64,000 bases of DNA from Raineyella sp. W15-4 (GTDB taxonomy: Bacteria > Actinomycetota > Actinomycetes > Propionibacteriales > Propionibacteriaceae). The notes below the pieces were generated by a model that saw nothing but the letters and a program-made list of their open reading frames with translations, searched no databases and had not been told where the DNA came from. The position numbers and the translations under genes are program-made. The DNA is taken from assembly GCF_033170155.1 (NCBI RefSeq), contig NZ_CP137079.1, forward strand, positions 248,001-312,000, in the 5' to 3' direction. Each line of letters opens with the position of its first letter. The stretch's first letter is position 1. Below, one piece after another: positions 8,561 to 17,171 of this stretch.

Positions 8561-8584
8561 GAGAATCGGAAGGAGATCATCCCC

Positions 8585-8965
8585 ATGAAGAGGTGGACGC
8601 GTTGGGAGGACTACGTCGCTCTGGCGGCCGGCCTGTTCACCGTCCTGGCAGCGCTCATCTGGACGACCACCACGGTGACGTCCATGACGCTGATGCTCGT
8701 GTTCGGCGGCCTCCTCATCGTCACAGGTGTCCTCAACCTGTCCATGCCCGGCACCCCGTGGCTCGAATACGCGCAGTGCGCCGTCGGCGTCCTGCTGTTC
8801 GTGTCCCCCTGGGTCGGTCTGTACGCGTCGTACTCGGCGATGACCTTCGCATCCGCGGCCTGGACGTCGTGGATCGCGGGCATCATCGCAGCTGTCGTCA
8901 CGGCCGCGGCCTTCAAGCCGGCCATGGACGCGCGGCAGCAGCACCGTCCGGCGCACCAGCACTGA
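8585..8965 (+). CDS. SPW repeat membrane protein
   Basis: This is a 126-residue membrane protein with four hydrophobic helices. The repeat after the second helix pair contains LLFVSPWVGLYASY, the SPW signature (PF03779); the first repeat is degenerate (AALIWTTTT). The N-terminal segment MKRWTRWEDYVALAAG and a basic, His-rich tail are typical. Function is unknown. It starts at ATG 8585 after GGAAGGAG, and a strong terminator follows. It is the second SPW gene in the window (the first is cut at position 1). Confidence 0.85.
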   Translation: MKRWTRWEDYVALAAGLFTVLAALIWTTTTVTSMTLMLVFGGLLIVTGVLNLSMPGTPWLEYAQCAVGVLLFVSPWVGLYASYSAMTFASAAWTSWIAGIIAAVVTAAAFKPAMDARQQHRPAHQH

Positions 8966-8983
8966 AGTCTCTCGTCTGAGAGA

Positions 8984-9016
8984 GGCCGCGACCCCGGTGG
9001 GGCCGCGGCCTTTCTG
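8984..9016 (+). terminator. Rho-independent terminator after the SPW gene
   Basis: GGCCGCG-A-CCCC and GGGG-CCGCGGCC pair around a GGT loop, and the 3' arm runs directly into TTTCTGT. It begins 18 bp after the stop codon. Confidence 0.7.
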
Positions 9017-9085
9017 TACCCAACCGAACGGACGACGTGATCGCGGTGAGGGTGCCGGCGGCAGGCAGGGTCGGCCGGGATCGGG

Positions 9086-9355
9086 TCACCTCTGCCAGTA
9101 GTGGATCTCGATCAGCAGCAGGTCGCCCAGGTAGTCTGCCGTCGTACGCAGCCCGGTGGGGGACGTCGCCCGGGTGACATCCGCCTCGGTGACCGGCGCC
9201 ACTGTACCGAGCAGGGTGGTCTCCGCCGGCGGAGAGGTCTGTGGGTGGGCGTTGATGACGATCCGCTCGACCGTACGGGCGTGCAGCAGGCGGTGGAGGA
9301 GCACGCCAATCGCGTCGGCGAGGGGCGGCTTGACCGTCCTACCCGATGGTGGCAC
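9086..9355 (-). CDS. Small hypothetical protein
   Basis: This 89-residue frame has strongly GC-rich third positions, as expected for coding DNA here, and reads as a balanced protein sequence: ADAIGVLLHRLLHARTVERI early and LRTTADYLGDLLLIEIHYW at the end. I do not recognise the family. It starts at ATG 9355 and overlaps by 17 bp the stop of the broken membrane-protein frame at 9339-9640 on the same strand, so the two may once have formed one unit. It could also be the separated 3' part of that gene. Confidence 0.45.
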   Translation of the reverse strand: MPPSGRTVKPPLADAIGVLLHRLLHARTVERIVINAHPQTSPPAETTLLGTVAPVTEADVTRATSPTGLRTTADYLGDLLLIEIHYWQR

Positions 9356-9640
9356 CGATCATGGCGAGGCTGACCGGGAGGAATCCGGGCCGGTACACCC
9401 CGGTGTGGGTCGGGAGGCTGAGCAGGCAGGCGACGTACGCCCGCAGCGTCCCGACGACGATGACGGTGGTGATGCCGCGATTGAGCAGGCCATCGGGGCT
9501 CGGGCGGCTGGACGATGCCATCCTCGATCGCTCGCTTCAGGAAGTCGGCCTTGTCGCCGATCGGCCGTCCGAGGCGTTCGTACGTCAGGCGGATCCGGTC
9601 CAGGCACTCCTTGTCATCCCGGCACTCGTTGTCATGAGGT
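9339..9640 (-). pseudogene. Frameshifted remnant of a small membrane protein gene
   Basis: Two frames on the minus strand join into one sensible protein. The upstream frame, from about 9630 to 9495, reads CLDRIRLTYERLGRPIGDKA and continues DFLKRAIEDGIVQPPEP. A one-base shift then gives GLLNRGITTVIVVGTLRAYV and a second hydrophobic stretch to the stop at 9339. The upstream frame has no ATG, GTG or TTG before its in-frame stop, so the start is also lost. I cannot name the family. From 9641 to 9921 I see no supported gene. Confidence 0.4.
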
Positions 9641-9921
9641 CAGTGTGCCGCAGCCGCCGCGCTTTCGTACAGCCGCTGCGACTTCAGCCAGGTGCCGCGC
9701 GTTGGCAGGCCGCCGCTGACCGGAACGGCGGCGGCTGAGTCGCGCACTCCGCAACCGTGGGCAGCCGCCGCAACAGCGACCGCGGGGCTCCTGACCTGAC
9801 ATCCAGCTGCCACCGGCCGGCCCTGCGGTGTTCATCTGAGCAGGTCGTGGTGTTCACCGACCCTCCCTACGGTGTCGTACGCCACGTATGCCACCGGCAT
9901 GCCCCTTGATGTGGAGGACCC

Positions 9922-11049
9922 ATGCACCACCGCCGACTCTTTCGGCAGGCGACCGCCGCGGTCGCCATGGCCCTTGTTGCAACCCTCGGCCTGACGGCCT
10001 GCGGCGGTGGCTCCGCCCAGAGCGACACCAAGAAGTCGGCGGCCGCCACCAGCGTCGCCGACTTCGGCACCTTCGCCGACCTGGAGGCCGCGGCCAAGAA
10101 GGAGGGCGCGCTCAACGTCATCGCCCTCCCGCGTGACTGGGCCAACTACGGCGCCGTCATCGATGCCTTCAGGGCGAAGTACCCGGAGATCAAGGTCAAC
10201 GAGCAGTCCCCGGACGTCTCCAGCGCCGAGGAGATCCAGGCCGCGAAGACGAACAAGGGTCTGGACACTGCGCCGGACACCTTCGACCTCGGCCTGTCCG
10301 TCGCTCTGGCCAACACCGCCTCGTTCGCGCCCTACAAGGTGCAGACCTGGAACGACATCCCGGCCCAGCTGAAGGAGTCCTCCGGCCTGTTCGTCGGTGA
10401 CTACGGCGGCTACATGTCGGTCGGCTACGACTCGGCGAAGTTCCCCGAGCCGACCTCGATCCAGGATCTGCTCAAGCCCGCCTACAAGGGCGCTGTCGCG
10501 ATCAACGGTGATCCCACCCAGGCCGGCGCGGCGTTCGCGGCCGTCGGGATGGCGACGGTCCAGAACGGTGGCACGCTCGACGACTTCACTCCGGGCATCG
10601 ACTACTTCGCGCAGCTGCAGAAGGCCGGCAACCTGCTCAAGGTGGACGTGACCACCGCCACCGTGGCGAGCGGCGAGACCCCGGTCGTCTTCGACTGGGA
10701 CTACCTCAACGCGGCCCACGTCAAGGACAAGCCGTCCTGGAAGACGGTCGTCTTCCCCGGCCAGGGCTACGCCGGCTACTACAACCAGGCGATCAACGTC
10801 GACGCTCCGCACCCGGCCGCGGCGCGGCTGTGGCAGGAGTTCCTCTACTCCGACGAGGTCCAGAACCTCTTCCTCGCCGGCGGGGCCCGCCCCGTCCGGA
10901 TGGAGGCGATGACCACCGCCGGCACCATCGACAAGACCAAGGCGGCGGCCCTCCCGGCGGCCCCGGCCACCACGGTGGTCCCGACCGACGCGCAGAGCAA
11001 GGCCGCCGGCACCCTGCTCGGCCAGAAGTGGGCAGCGGCGATCAGTTGA
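9922..11049 (+). CDS. ABC transporter substrate-binding lipoprotein
   Basis: This 375-residue protein has a lipoprotein signal (basic start, hydrophobic core, LTACGGG lipobox with Cys near residue 27). The rest is an extracellular solute-binding domain of the class that carries Fe3+, spermidine/putrescine, thiamine or 2-aminoethylphosphonate (motifs ALNVIALPRDWANYGAVIDAF and VFDWDYLNAAH). It opens a five-gene operon with two permeases, an ATPase and a phosphodiesterase-like enzyme. TGGAGGAC precedes ATG 9922. The partner enzyme hints at a phosphorus-containing ligand, but this is an inference. Confidence 0.85.
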   Translation: MHHRRLFRQATAAVAMALVATLGLTACGGGSAQSDTKKSAAATSVADFGTFADLEAAAKKEGALNVIALPRDWANYGAVIDAFRAKYPEIKVNEQSPDVSSAEEIQAAKTNKGLDTAPDTFDLGLSVALANTASFAPYKVQTWNDIPAQLKESSGLFVGDYGGYMSVGYDSAKFPEPTSIQDLLKPAYKGAVAINGDPTQAGAAFAAVGMATVQNGGTLDDFTPGIDYFAQLQKAGNLLKVDVTTATVASGETPVVFDWDYLNAAHVKDKPSWKTVVFPGQGYAGYYNQAINVDAPHPAAARLWQEFLYSDEVQNLFLAGGARPVRMEAMTTAGTIDKTKAAALPAAPATTVVPTDAQSKAAGTLLGQKWAAAIS

Positions 11050-11963
11050 GCACCACCACGCTCGAGGCCACTCGGCCGTCCGGGGCGCAGCGTCACGCTG
11101 CGCCCCGGACGCGCCGTCGCCGCGGCCTGCTCGGCGCCCTGGGCCTGGGGCCCTTCGGCATCTACCTGCTGCTCTTCCTGATCCTGCCCACCGTGCTGGC
11201 GGTCTCCACCGGATTCCTCGATGGGCAGGGACGCTTCACCTGGGACAACGTCACCGCGCTTGCCGATCCGGTGATCCTGAAGACGTTCTGGAACAGCGTC
11301 TGGTTGTCGCTGCTCACCGCGGCGGTGGGGGCGATCGCGGGGGCGGCGGTCTGCTACGCCCTGCTGGGCGTGCCGCCGACCCACCCGGTGCGTACGGTCG
11401 TCGACGCGGCCTCCGGTACCCTGGCGCAGTTCGGCGGGGTGATGCTGGCCTTCGTCTTCATCGCCACCATGGGGCGCAACGCGCTGATCACCCAGTGGCT
11501 GCTCGGGATCGGGATCGACATCTACGCCGCCAGCAACTGGCTCTACGCCCTGCCCGGCCTCATCCTGCCGTACATCTACTTCCAGGTGCCGCTGATGGTG
11601 ATCACCTTCAGCCCGGCCCTCGACGGCCTGCGCCCCCAGTGGGCCGAGGCGAACCTCACCCTCGGCGGGAACGCGCGCACCTTCTGGACGCGGATCGGCC
11701 TGCCGATCCTGGCCCCGTCGTTCGCGGCCAGCTACCTGTTGCTGTTCGCCAACTCGTTCTCCGCGTACGCCACGGCCGCCGCGCTCGCCAGCCAGGGCTC
11801 CCAGATCGTGCCGCTGCAGATCCGGGCGGCGCTGACCAGTGAGACCGTGCTGGGCCGGTCAAACCTGGCCGGGTCACTCGCACTGGGAATGATCGTGCTG
11901 ATGGCGCTGGTGATGGCCGGGTATGCCGCGATCCAGCGCCGGGCCGAACGGTGGCGGTCATGA
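11046..11963 (+). CDS. ABC transporter permease
   Basis: This 305-residue inner-membrane permease has about six helices and the EAA-type loop EANLTLGGNARTFWTRIGLPIL. The most likely start is TTG 11046, whose last two bases begin the stop of the binding-protein gene (TTGA); no ATG or GTG gives the first helix intact. A basic stretch (RTRRRRG) precedes TM1. It pairs with the next gene as the two halves of a PotB/PotC-like channel. Confidence 0.85.
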   Translation: MSTTTLEATRPSGAQRHAAPRTRRRRGLLGALGLGPFGIYLLLFLILPTVLAVSTGFLDGQGRFTWDNVTALADPVILKTFWNSVWLSLLTAAVGAIAGAAVCYALLGVPPTHPVRTVVDAASGTLAQFGGVMLAFVFIATMGRNALITQWLLGIGIDIYAASNWLYALPGLILPYIYFQVPLMVITFSPALDGLRPQWAEANLTLGGNARTFWTRIGLPILAPSFAASYLLLFANSFSAYATAAALASQGSQIVPLQIRAALTSETVLGRSNLAGSLALGMIVLMALVMAGYAAIQRRAERWRS

Positions 11964-12772
11964 CCCGGGCGACGCTCTATCCCCGCCGGGTGACCCGGGC
12001 CGTCATCGCGGTGGTCGTCGGCGCGTTCTTCGTGATCCCGATGCTGACGACGCTGGAGTACACCTTCCGCGACGGGACCGGGCATTCGCTGGTCCACTGG
12101 GCGAGCCTGTTCGACCCGGCGAAGGCGGCGGCGTACGCCCCGATCCGGGTCGGCCTGACCAACTCGCTGATCCTGATGGTTGTCACCGTCGCGCTGGTGC
12201 TGTTCCTGTTGGCGCCGACGATGATCTTGATCAACCTGAGATTCCCGCGGCTGCGGCGTCCGTTCGAGTTCGTCGCGTTGTTGCCGATCACCATCCCGGC
12301 GATCGTGCTGGTCGTCGGGCTGACACCGATCTACCTGGTGATCGGCCGGAGCCTGGGCACCGGCGCCTGGACGCTGGCGTTCGCGTACGGCATCCTGACG
12401 CTGCCGTTCGCGTTCCGGTCGATCCAGGCGGCCATCGATGCGACCAACCTGTCCACCCTCGCCGAGGCGGCCCGCTCCCTGGGCGCGTCCTGGTTCCAGG
12501 TCGTCTGGCGGGTGCTGGCCCCGAACCTGCGGAACGGGCTGCTCGCGGCCTCCCTGATCTCGGTGGCCGTGGTGCTCGGCGAGTTCACCATCGCCTCGCT
12601 GCTCAACCGGCAGAACCTGCAGACCTCCCTGGTGCTGGTCAACCGGCAGGACGCCTACATCGCGGTGGTGTTCTCGCTGCTCGCGCTGGCGTTCTGCTTC
12701 GTACTGCTCCTGCTGATCGGGAGGACCGGACGCGCCGGCACCCGCCGCCTGCACAGAAGGGAACGGGCATGA
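11960..12772 (+). CDS. ABC transporter permease
   Basis: This 270-residue permease is of the PotC type, with about six helices and the coupling loop LAEAARSLGASWFQVVWRVL. ATG 11960 overlaps the previous stop as ATGA; an in-frame GTG 9 bases upstream is possible. It forms the second half of the channel with the preceding gene. Confidence 0.87.
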   Translation: MTRATLYPRRVTRAVIAVVVGAFFVIPMLTTLEYTFRDGTGHSLVHWASLFDPAKAAAYAPIRVGLTNSLILMVVTVALVLFLLAPTMILINLRFPRLRRPFEFVALLPITIPAIVLVVGLTPIYLVIGRSLGTGAWTLAFAYGILTLPFAFRSIQAAIDATNLSTLAEAARSLGASWFQVVWRVLAPNLRNGLLAASLISVAVVLGEFTIASLLNRQNLQTSLVLVNRQDAYIAVVFSLLALAFCFVLLLLIGRTGRAGTRRLHRRERA

Positions 12773-13875
12773 CCCTCCAGAGGACCGACGGGCAGGCCGC
12801 GGACGATCGCCCCACCGGCGACCTCGCCGCCCGCACCGCCACCGACGTCATCCTGGACGCGGTGGTGAAGGACTTCGGCAGCACGCGGGTGTTGCACGGG
12901 CTCGACCTGCACATCAGGGCGGGTGAGTTCGTCTCCCTGCTGGGGCCGTCGGGGTGCGGCAAGACGACCGCCCTGCGGCTGATCGCCGGGCTGGAGGACC
13001 TGACCTCCGGCGTGATCCGGATGAACGACACCGACGTCTCGGACGTGCCCACCAACCGCCGCGACATCGGCATGGTGTTCCAGTCGTACTCGCTGTTCCC
13101 GCACCTCACCGTGCAGGCCAACACCGAGTTCGGCCTGGCGATGCGCAAGGTGCCCGCGGCGCGGGCCCGTTCGCTGGCCGCGGACGCCCTGGAACTGGTC
13201 GGTCTGGGACACCTGTCCCAGCGCTACCCGCACGAGCTGTCCGGCGGGCAGCAGCAGCGGGTGGCGTTGGCCCGGGCACTGGTCACCTCACCGAAGGTGC
13301 TGCTGCTGGACGAGCCGTTGTCGGCGCTGGACGCCCGGGTGCGCGTGCAACTGCGGATGGAGATCCGGCGGATCCAGGCCGAGCTCGGCATCACCACGGT
13401 CTTCGTCACCCACGACCAGGAGGAGGCACTGGCCATCTCCGACCGGGTGGCGGTGATGGACGCCGGACGGATCGAGCAGATCGGTACCCCCGAGGAGCTC
13501 TACCTCACCCCGGCCACCCCGGTGGTGGCGGCCTTCGTCGGCCTGTCGAGCCTGCTGCGGGCCCGGGTGACCGGTGGCCGGGCGCGGATCTGGGACCAGG
13601 ACCTGCCGGTGATCGGTGAGGTCCCCGACGGGGACGCCGAGGCGTTCGTACGGCCCGAGCATGTCCGGCTGGCGAGTGACGGCGAGCCCTCGGTACCGGT
13701 CGTGGTGGAGACGAGCACCTTCCTCGGCTCGATCCGACGGACGCTGCTGCGGGCGGCAGACGGTCAACTGCTCACCATGCAGCACGCGGCCGACCTGGAT
13801 CTGGAGCGCGGTGCCAGCGCTCGGGTGACGCTGCTGCCGATGCCGGTCGTGGTGCGGGCGGCGGCCCAGGTCTGA
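12769..13875 (+). CDS. ABC transporter ATP-binding protein
   Basis: This 368-residue protein has Walker A LLGPSGCGKTT, the signature LSGGQQQRVALARAL, Walker B VLLLDEPLSALD and the switch His in VFVTHDQEEALA. A C-terminal TOBE-like domain of about 110 residues follows, as in PotA, FbpC and PhnT-type ATPases. ATG 12769 overlaps the preceding stop as ATGA. It energises the transporter encoded by the three upstream genes. Confidence 0.92.
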   Translation: MTLQRTDGQAADDRPTGDLAARTATDVILDAVVKDFGSTRVLHGLDLHIRAGEFVSLLGPSGCGKTTALRLIAGLEDLTSGVIRMNDTDVSDVPTNRRDIGMVFQSYSLFPHLTVQANTEFGLAMRKVPAARARSLAADALELVGLGHLSQRYPHELSGGQQQRVALARALVTSPKVLLLDEPLSALDARVRVQLRMEIRRIQAELGITTVFVTHDQEEALAISDRVAVMDAGRIEQIGTPEELYLTPATPVVAAFVGLSSLLRARVTGGRARIWDQDLPVIGEVPDGDAEAFVRPEHVRLASDGEPSVPVVVETSTFLGSIRRTLLRAADGQLLTMQHAADLDLERGASARVTLLPMPVVVRAAAQV

Positions 13876-14705
13876 TGTCTGATCCGCGCACCAACATCCT
13901 GGTCCTGGGCATCGACGGCCTGCGGCTGTCGATCGCCCTGGAGGACGGTGTGGCGTCAAGCCTGTCCCGGCTGTACGCCCGGGGCCGGAGCACCGAGCTG
14001 GAAATGGCCGTGCCGACGATCTCGGGTCCGGGCTGGTCGACCCTGCTGACCGGCACCACCATCGCCGAACACGGCGTGCTCGACAACACCTTCGTCGGAC
14101 ACCGGCTCTTCGCCCACCCCGACCTGCTGTCCCGGGCCTACTACCAGGACCAGTCCACCCGTACCTTCGCGGCCGCGGGCTGGCCGCCGCTGGTCTCGCC
14201 GATCGGCCTGGGACCGGTGATCCAGCAGCGGACCGAACAGCAGAAGGCGGACCTGCACCGGGTGATCGTCCGGGACGGCGAGACCTTCGGCTACGCGTGG
14301 GCCGACGGGCAGGTGCACGACTACACCCGGGCGGCCCTGTCACGGTCGGATGCCCCCAACCTGTCGTTCGCCTATTTCTCCTCCATCGACGAGGCCGGCC
14401 ACCTGTACGGCCTGATGGGCAGCGAGTACCGCGACGCGGTGCGCGCCACCGATGCGCGGATCGGTTCGTTGGTGTCGTGTGTGGAGCAGCGCTCGGCGGA
14501 GCGTGACGAGCGCTGGCTGGTGGCGGTGCTCACCGACCACGGGCACCTCGACCAGGGCGGCCACGGGGGCGCCACTCCGCAGGAGCGTGCGTCGTTCCTG
14601 CTGTTGTGGTCGCCACAGGGCGCCGACGCGGTGCCGGAGCTCCCGGACGACCTGGCGCCCGAGCAGGTGGCCGGTCTGCTGCTCGCACAGCGACGTCCGC
14701 GCTGA
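13875..14705 (+). CDS. Alkaline-phosphatase-superfamily phosphodiesterase/pyrophosphatase
   Basis: This 276-residue protein is of the type I phosphodiesterase/nucleotide pyrophosphatase fold. Metal ligands expected for the superfamily are visible: Asp in VLGIDGLR, the nucleophile region VPTISGPGWSTLLTG, Asp and His in SIDEAGHLYG, and TDHGHLDQGGHGG. No signal peptide is seen, so it acts in the cytoplasm. Its ATG shares one base with the ATPase stop (TGATG), which ties it to the transporter. It probably hydrolyses an imported phosphodiester or phosphonate-type compound; the exact substrate is unknown. Confidence 0.82.
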   Translation: MSDPRTNILVLGIDGLRLSIALEDGVASSLSRLYARGRSTELEMAVPTISGPGWSTLLTGTTIAEHGVLDNTFVGHRLFAHPDLLSRAYYQDQSTRTFAAAGWPPLVSPIGLGPVIQQRTEQQKADLHRVIVRDGETFGYAWADGQVHDYTRAALSRSDAPNLSFAYFSSIDEAGHLYGLMGSEYRDAVRATDARIGSLVSCVEQRSAERDERWLVAVLTDHGHLDQGGHGGATPQERASFLLLWSPQGADAVPELPDDLAPEQVAGLLLAQRRPR

Positions 14706-14749
14706 GGTCCGGGCTCCGGTCTCCTCGTCCGGTGCCACGCGCGGGTCGG

Positions 14750-15109
14750 CTACCCGCGGCGGTCGTCCTCGTGACGTTCCCGCATGCCGTCGGCGGTCCA
14801 CCGGGCCCATCGTGGGTCCTGGCCCGCGCGCTGGAGGGTGTCCAGCCGTTCCCGGTCGGGCCATGATGTGGTGACCCGGTCGATGGTGTCCAGGTCTCGC
14901 CGGTGGTCCCGGCCGACGACAGGGAACGAACCGGGCGCGGTGACCAGCCGGGCCGCAGTGACCCAGCCAGGACGGGAATCCGCCAGCGTGACGATGCCAC
15001 GCACCGATCCGGGGCGGTGGTGTCCGGATCGCAGAGGAGCCCGGGCGACGACCAGCATGGGCCGGGGCACGGTGTCGGGGATCCGCGTCGGACCGGTGGA
15101 GACCTTCAT
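14750..15109 (-). CDS. Small hypothetical protein
   Basis: This 119-residue frame has strong GC third-position bias and no obvious domain. It begins MKVSTGPTRIPDTVPRPMLV, has a central VGRDHRRDLDTIDRV stretch and ends with an acidic/basic tail (GMRERHEDDRRG). The ATG at 15109 lacks a strong Shine-Dalgarno sequence. It lies between the phosphodiesterase gene and the divergent PCD-VOC gene. I do not recognise it; the minus-strand frame reads more like a protein than the overlapping plus-strand frames. Confidence 0.5.
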   Translation of the reverse strand: MKVSTGPTRIPDTVPRPMLVVARAPLRSGHHRPGSVRGIVTLADSRPGWVTAARLVTAPGSFPVVGRDHRRDLDTIDRVTTSWPDRERLDTLQRAGQDPRWARWTADGMRERHEDDRRG

Positions 15110-15181
15110 GCTTCAACGGTAGGTGGGGCCGGGAGCCCTCTCGCGAGTCACTGTGACTCGCCTCACGACTAGACTGACGCC

Positions 15182-15826
15182 ATGAGTGAGACGGTGACAC
15201 CGCGTCAGGTGACCGAGGCCGTTCCCGGCTGGCGGGTGATCTCGGGCGCGCTCCACGTGATGGTCGAGTGCGGCTCTTTCCCCGCTGCCCTCGACCTCGT
15301 CCATCGGGTCGGGGCCCTGGCCGAGCAGCACAACCACCACCCCGACATCGACATCCGCTACTCCCGGGTGCACCTGAGCGTCGTCAGCCACGACGTCGGG
15401 CAGCTGACCGACCGGGACGTACGCTTCGCCCGGGCGGTCAGCACCCTGGTCGACGACGCGGGATTTCGCACCGATCCGGCCGCGCTGACCGTGGCTGACG
15501 TCGCCATCGACGCCATGGATGTGGCGAGGATCCGCCCGTTCTGGCTGGCCGTGCTCGGCTACCGAGAGGCCGGTGACAACGAGATCGTCGACCCCGATCG
15601 GCTGGCGCCGCTGGTCTGGTTCCAGCAGATGGATCAGCCCCGCACCCAGCGCAACCGGATCCATCTCGACGTCGACGTCCCCCACGACGAGGCCGAGCGC
15701 CGCCTTCAGGCCGCCCTCGCCGCCGGCGGCCGGCTGGTCACCGCACAGTACGCCCCCGCCTGGTGGGTGCTGGCCGACGCCGAAGGCAACGAGGCCTGTA
15801 TCTGCACCTGGCAGGAACGCGACTGA
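15182..15826 (+). CDS. Pterin-4a-carbinolamine dehydratase fused to a VOC domain
   Basis: This 214-residue protein joins two domains. Residues about 1-95 match pterin-4a-carbinolamine dehydratase, with the core EQHNHHPDIDIRYSRVHLSV and the downstream SHDVGQLTDRDVRFA. Residues about 110-214 look like a glyoxalase/VOC half (IDAMDVARIRPFWLAVLGY, NRIHLDVDV, WVLADAEGNEACIC). PCD recycles hydroxylated tetrahydropterin; the VOC part may act on another substrate or be structural. ATG 15182 is the only early start. Confidence 0.85.
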   Translation: MSETVTPRQVTEAVPGWRVISGALHVMVECGSFPAALDLVHRVGALAEQHNHHPDIDIRYSRVHLSVVSHDVGQLTDRDVRFARAVSTLVDDAGFRTDPAALTVADVAIDAMDVARIRPFWLAVLGYREAGDNEIVDPDRLAPLVWFQQMDQPRTQRNRIHLDVDVPHDEAERRLQAALAAGGRLVTAQYAPAWWVLADAEGNEACICTWQERD

Positions 15827-15851
15827 CGGACTCGCAGATGGCACCGATGAG

Positions 15852-17171
15852 GTGACGAAGGATCCAGCGCCGCGGCGCCTGTGGGCATTTCAGCTGCAGC
15901 AACCGTTGTTGCCGACGAGGTTGTTCGACCAGATCGCCTTCCTCGTCGGCACGGTGGTTGCGGCGTGGATGGCGGTCGTCATCGCGATCCAAGGGTTCCG
16001 CACCCCGTGGGCGCCGGTCTGGGTCATTCCGGTCTGGGCGATCACGGCCTATGCTGTTCTGCCCCGGCTGCATCGGATGCTCTCGGACCTCTACGTTCCC
16101 GACTATTTCTTCGGCCGCACCCGCACCGCGGACGGTCTGCTCGGTGACCCGGTCAACCTGGGCGTGGACGGCTCCGCCGAGCAACTCGATCAGGTGATGA
16201 CGTGGGCCGGCTGGCGCCGCGCGGATGAGATCACCGGCGCGTCCAGCTGGCGGATGATCCTGTCGACTCTCACCCGCCGCAGCTATCCGACGGCGCCGGT
16301 GTCGTCTCTCATGCTCTTTCGCCGCCGGCACGATATCGCCTATGAGCAGGAAGTCGCGGGCAACCCCACACAGCGCCACCACGTGCGCTTCTGGCATTGT
16401 CCGCCAGGATGGTTCCTGCCCGGCGGTGCCAGGGCCGACTGGCTCGGTGCGGGCACGTACGACATGAACGTCAGGCTGTCGTTCTTCACCCTGCAGGTCA
16501 CCCATCGGATCAACGAGAACACCGATGTCGAGCGGGACTACGTGATCTCGTCGGTGTGCCGGACAAACCCCGCCGTGACGGTCCGCACGCTGCGCAACTT
16601 CACCACCGGATACCACGCGCGAAACGGCGGCGGCGACCACTTCATCACCGACGGCGACCTCCCCATCCTCGATGTTTCCGCTGTGGACGCGTCGGTGCCG
16701 CCGACCAGGCCGGACGCTGCAGGTCCGGCGTCGGCGGGCGCGACGATCGGGCGTGCGCCGCTGGCGGCCGTGGTGGCGTTCGCGCTGGTCGTGCTGGTCA
16801 GCGCCGTGAAGCTGGTCGGCTTCTTCGGTGCCGGTGAGGTGCAGGGGCTCATCGCCGCCGGGTCCGGGCAGGAGCAGGTCCCGACAGTGCTGGTGGGCGC
16901 GTTCGTGGCCTTCACGCTGAGTCAGCTCGGGACGTCATGGCTGGCGTTGCGTGGTGGACGCCGATCTCGCGCTGCGCTCATTGTGCTCCTCACCCTGGAG
17001 ATCACGCTGGTGGCGATCGACTACCTCGACGGCAGCGCGGCCCTCGGGCTCGACTGGACACTGTTCACGGCGTCGGTGCAGTGCATCGCGCTGCTTGCGC
17101 TGTCCAGTGAGTCGGCCGGAGCCTGGGCGCGGCGGACTCCGGAGGTTGGTCCGGGTGCGGCGCAGGCGTGA
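15852..17171 (+). CDS. LssY C-terminal domain membrane protein
   Basis: With the GTG at 15852 the protein has 439 residues. Two N-terminal helices (about residues 25-75) are followed by a soluble LssY_C-like domain (PF14067; DPVNLGVDGSAEQLDQVMTW, SSLMLFRRRHDIAYEQ, HHVRFWHCP, GAGTYDMN), then about four C-terminal helices. LssY_C domains occur with PAP2 phosphatases and alone; their role is not established. The Shine-Dalgarno sequence is weak, so the start could shift. It begins 25 bp after the PCD-VOC stop. Confidence 0.75.
   Translation: MTKDPAPRRLWAFQLQQPLLPTRLFDQIAFLVGTVVAAWMAVVIAIQGFRTPWAPVWVIPVWAITAYAVLPRLHRMLSDLYVPDYFFGRTRTADGLLGDPVNLGVDGSAEQLDQVMTWAGWRRADEITGASSWRMILSTLTRRSYPTAPVSSLMLFRRRHDIAYEQEVAGNPTQRHHVRFWHCPPGWFLPGGARADWLGAGTYDMNVRLSFFTLQVTHRINENTDVERDYVISSVCRTNPAVTVRTLRNFTTGYHARNGGGDHFITDGDLPILDVSAVDASVPPTRPDAAGPASAGATIGRAPLAAVVAFALVVLVSAVKLVGFFGAGEVQGLIAAGSGQEQVPTVLVGAFVAFTLSQLGTSWLALRGGRRSRAALIVLLTLEITLVAIDYLDGSAALGLDWTLFTASVQCIALLALSSESAGAWARRTPEVGPGAAQA

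Noticed and set aside
8284-8584. Short plus-strand frames between the ATPase and SPW genes
   Set aside because: They overlap each other, lack ribosome binding sites and show no codon bias; the hairpin and Shine-Dalgarno sequence belong to the SPW leader.
9832-10812. A 326-codon minus-strand frame over the binding-protein gene
   Set aside because: The plus strand encodes a lipoprotein signal and a binding domain; the minus frame is compositionally biased and has no motif.
11923-12768. N-terminal extension of the ATPase frame (12769-13875) through the permease gene
   Set aside because: It is a shadow of the permease; ATG 12769 with an ATGA overlap is the natural start.
16935-17171. Continuation of the minus-strand membrane frame into the LssY_C gene
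   Set aside because: The overlap would be 237 bp antisense to the LssY_C C-terminus and reads as low-quality sequence; I treat the frame as a remnant upstream of it.
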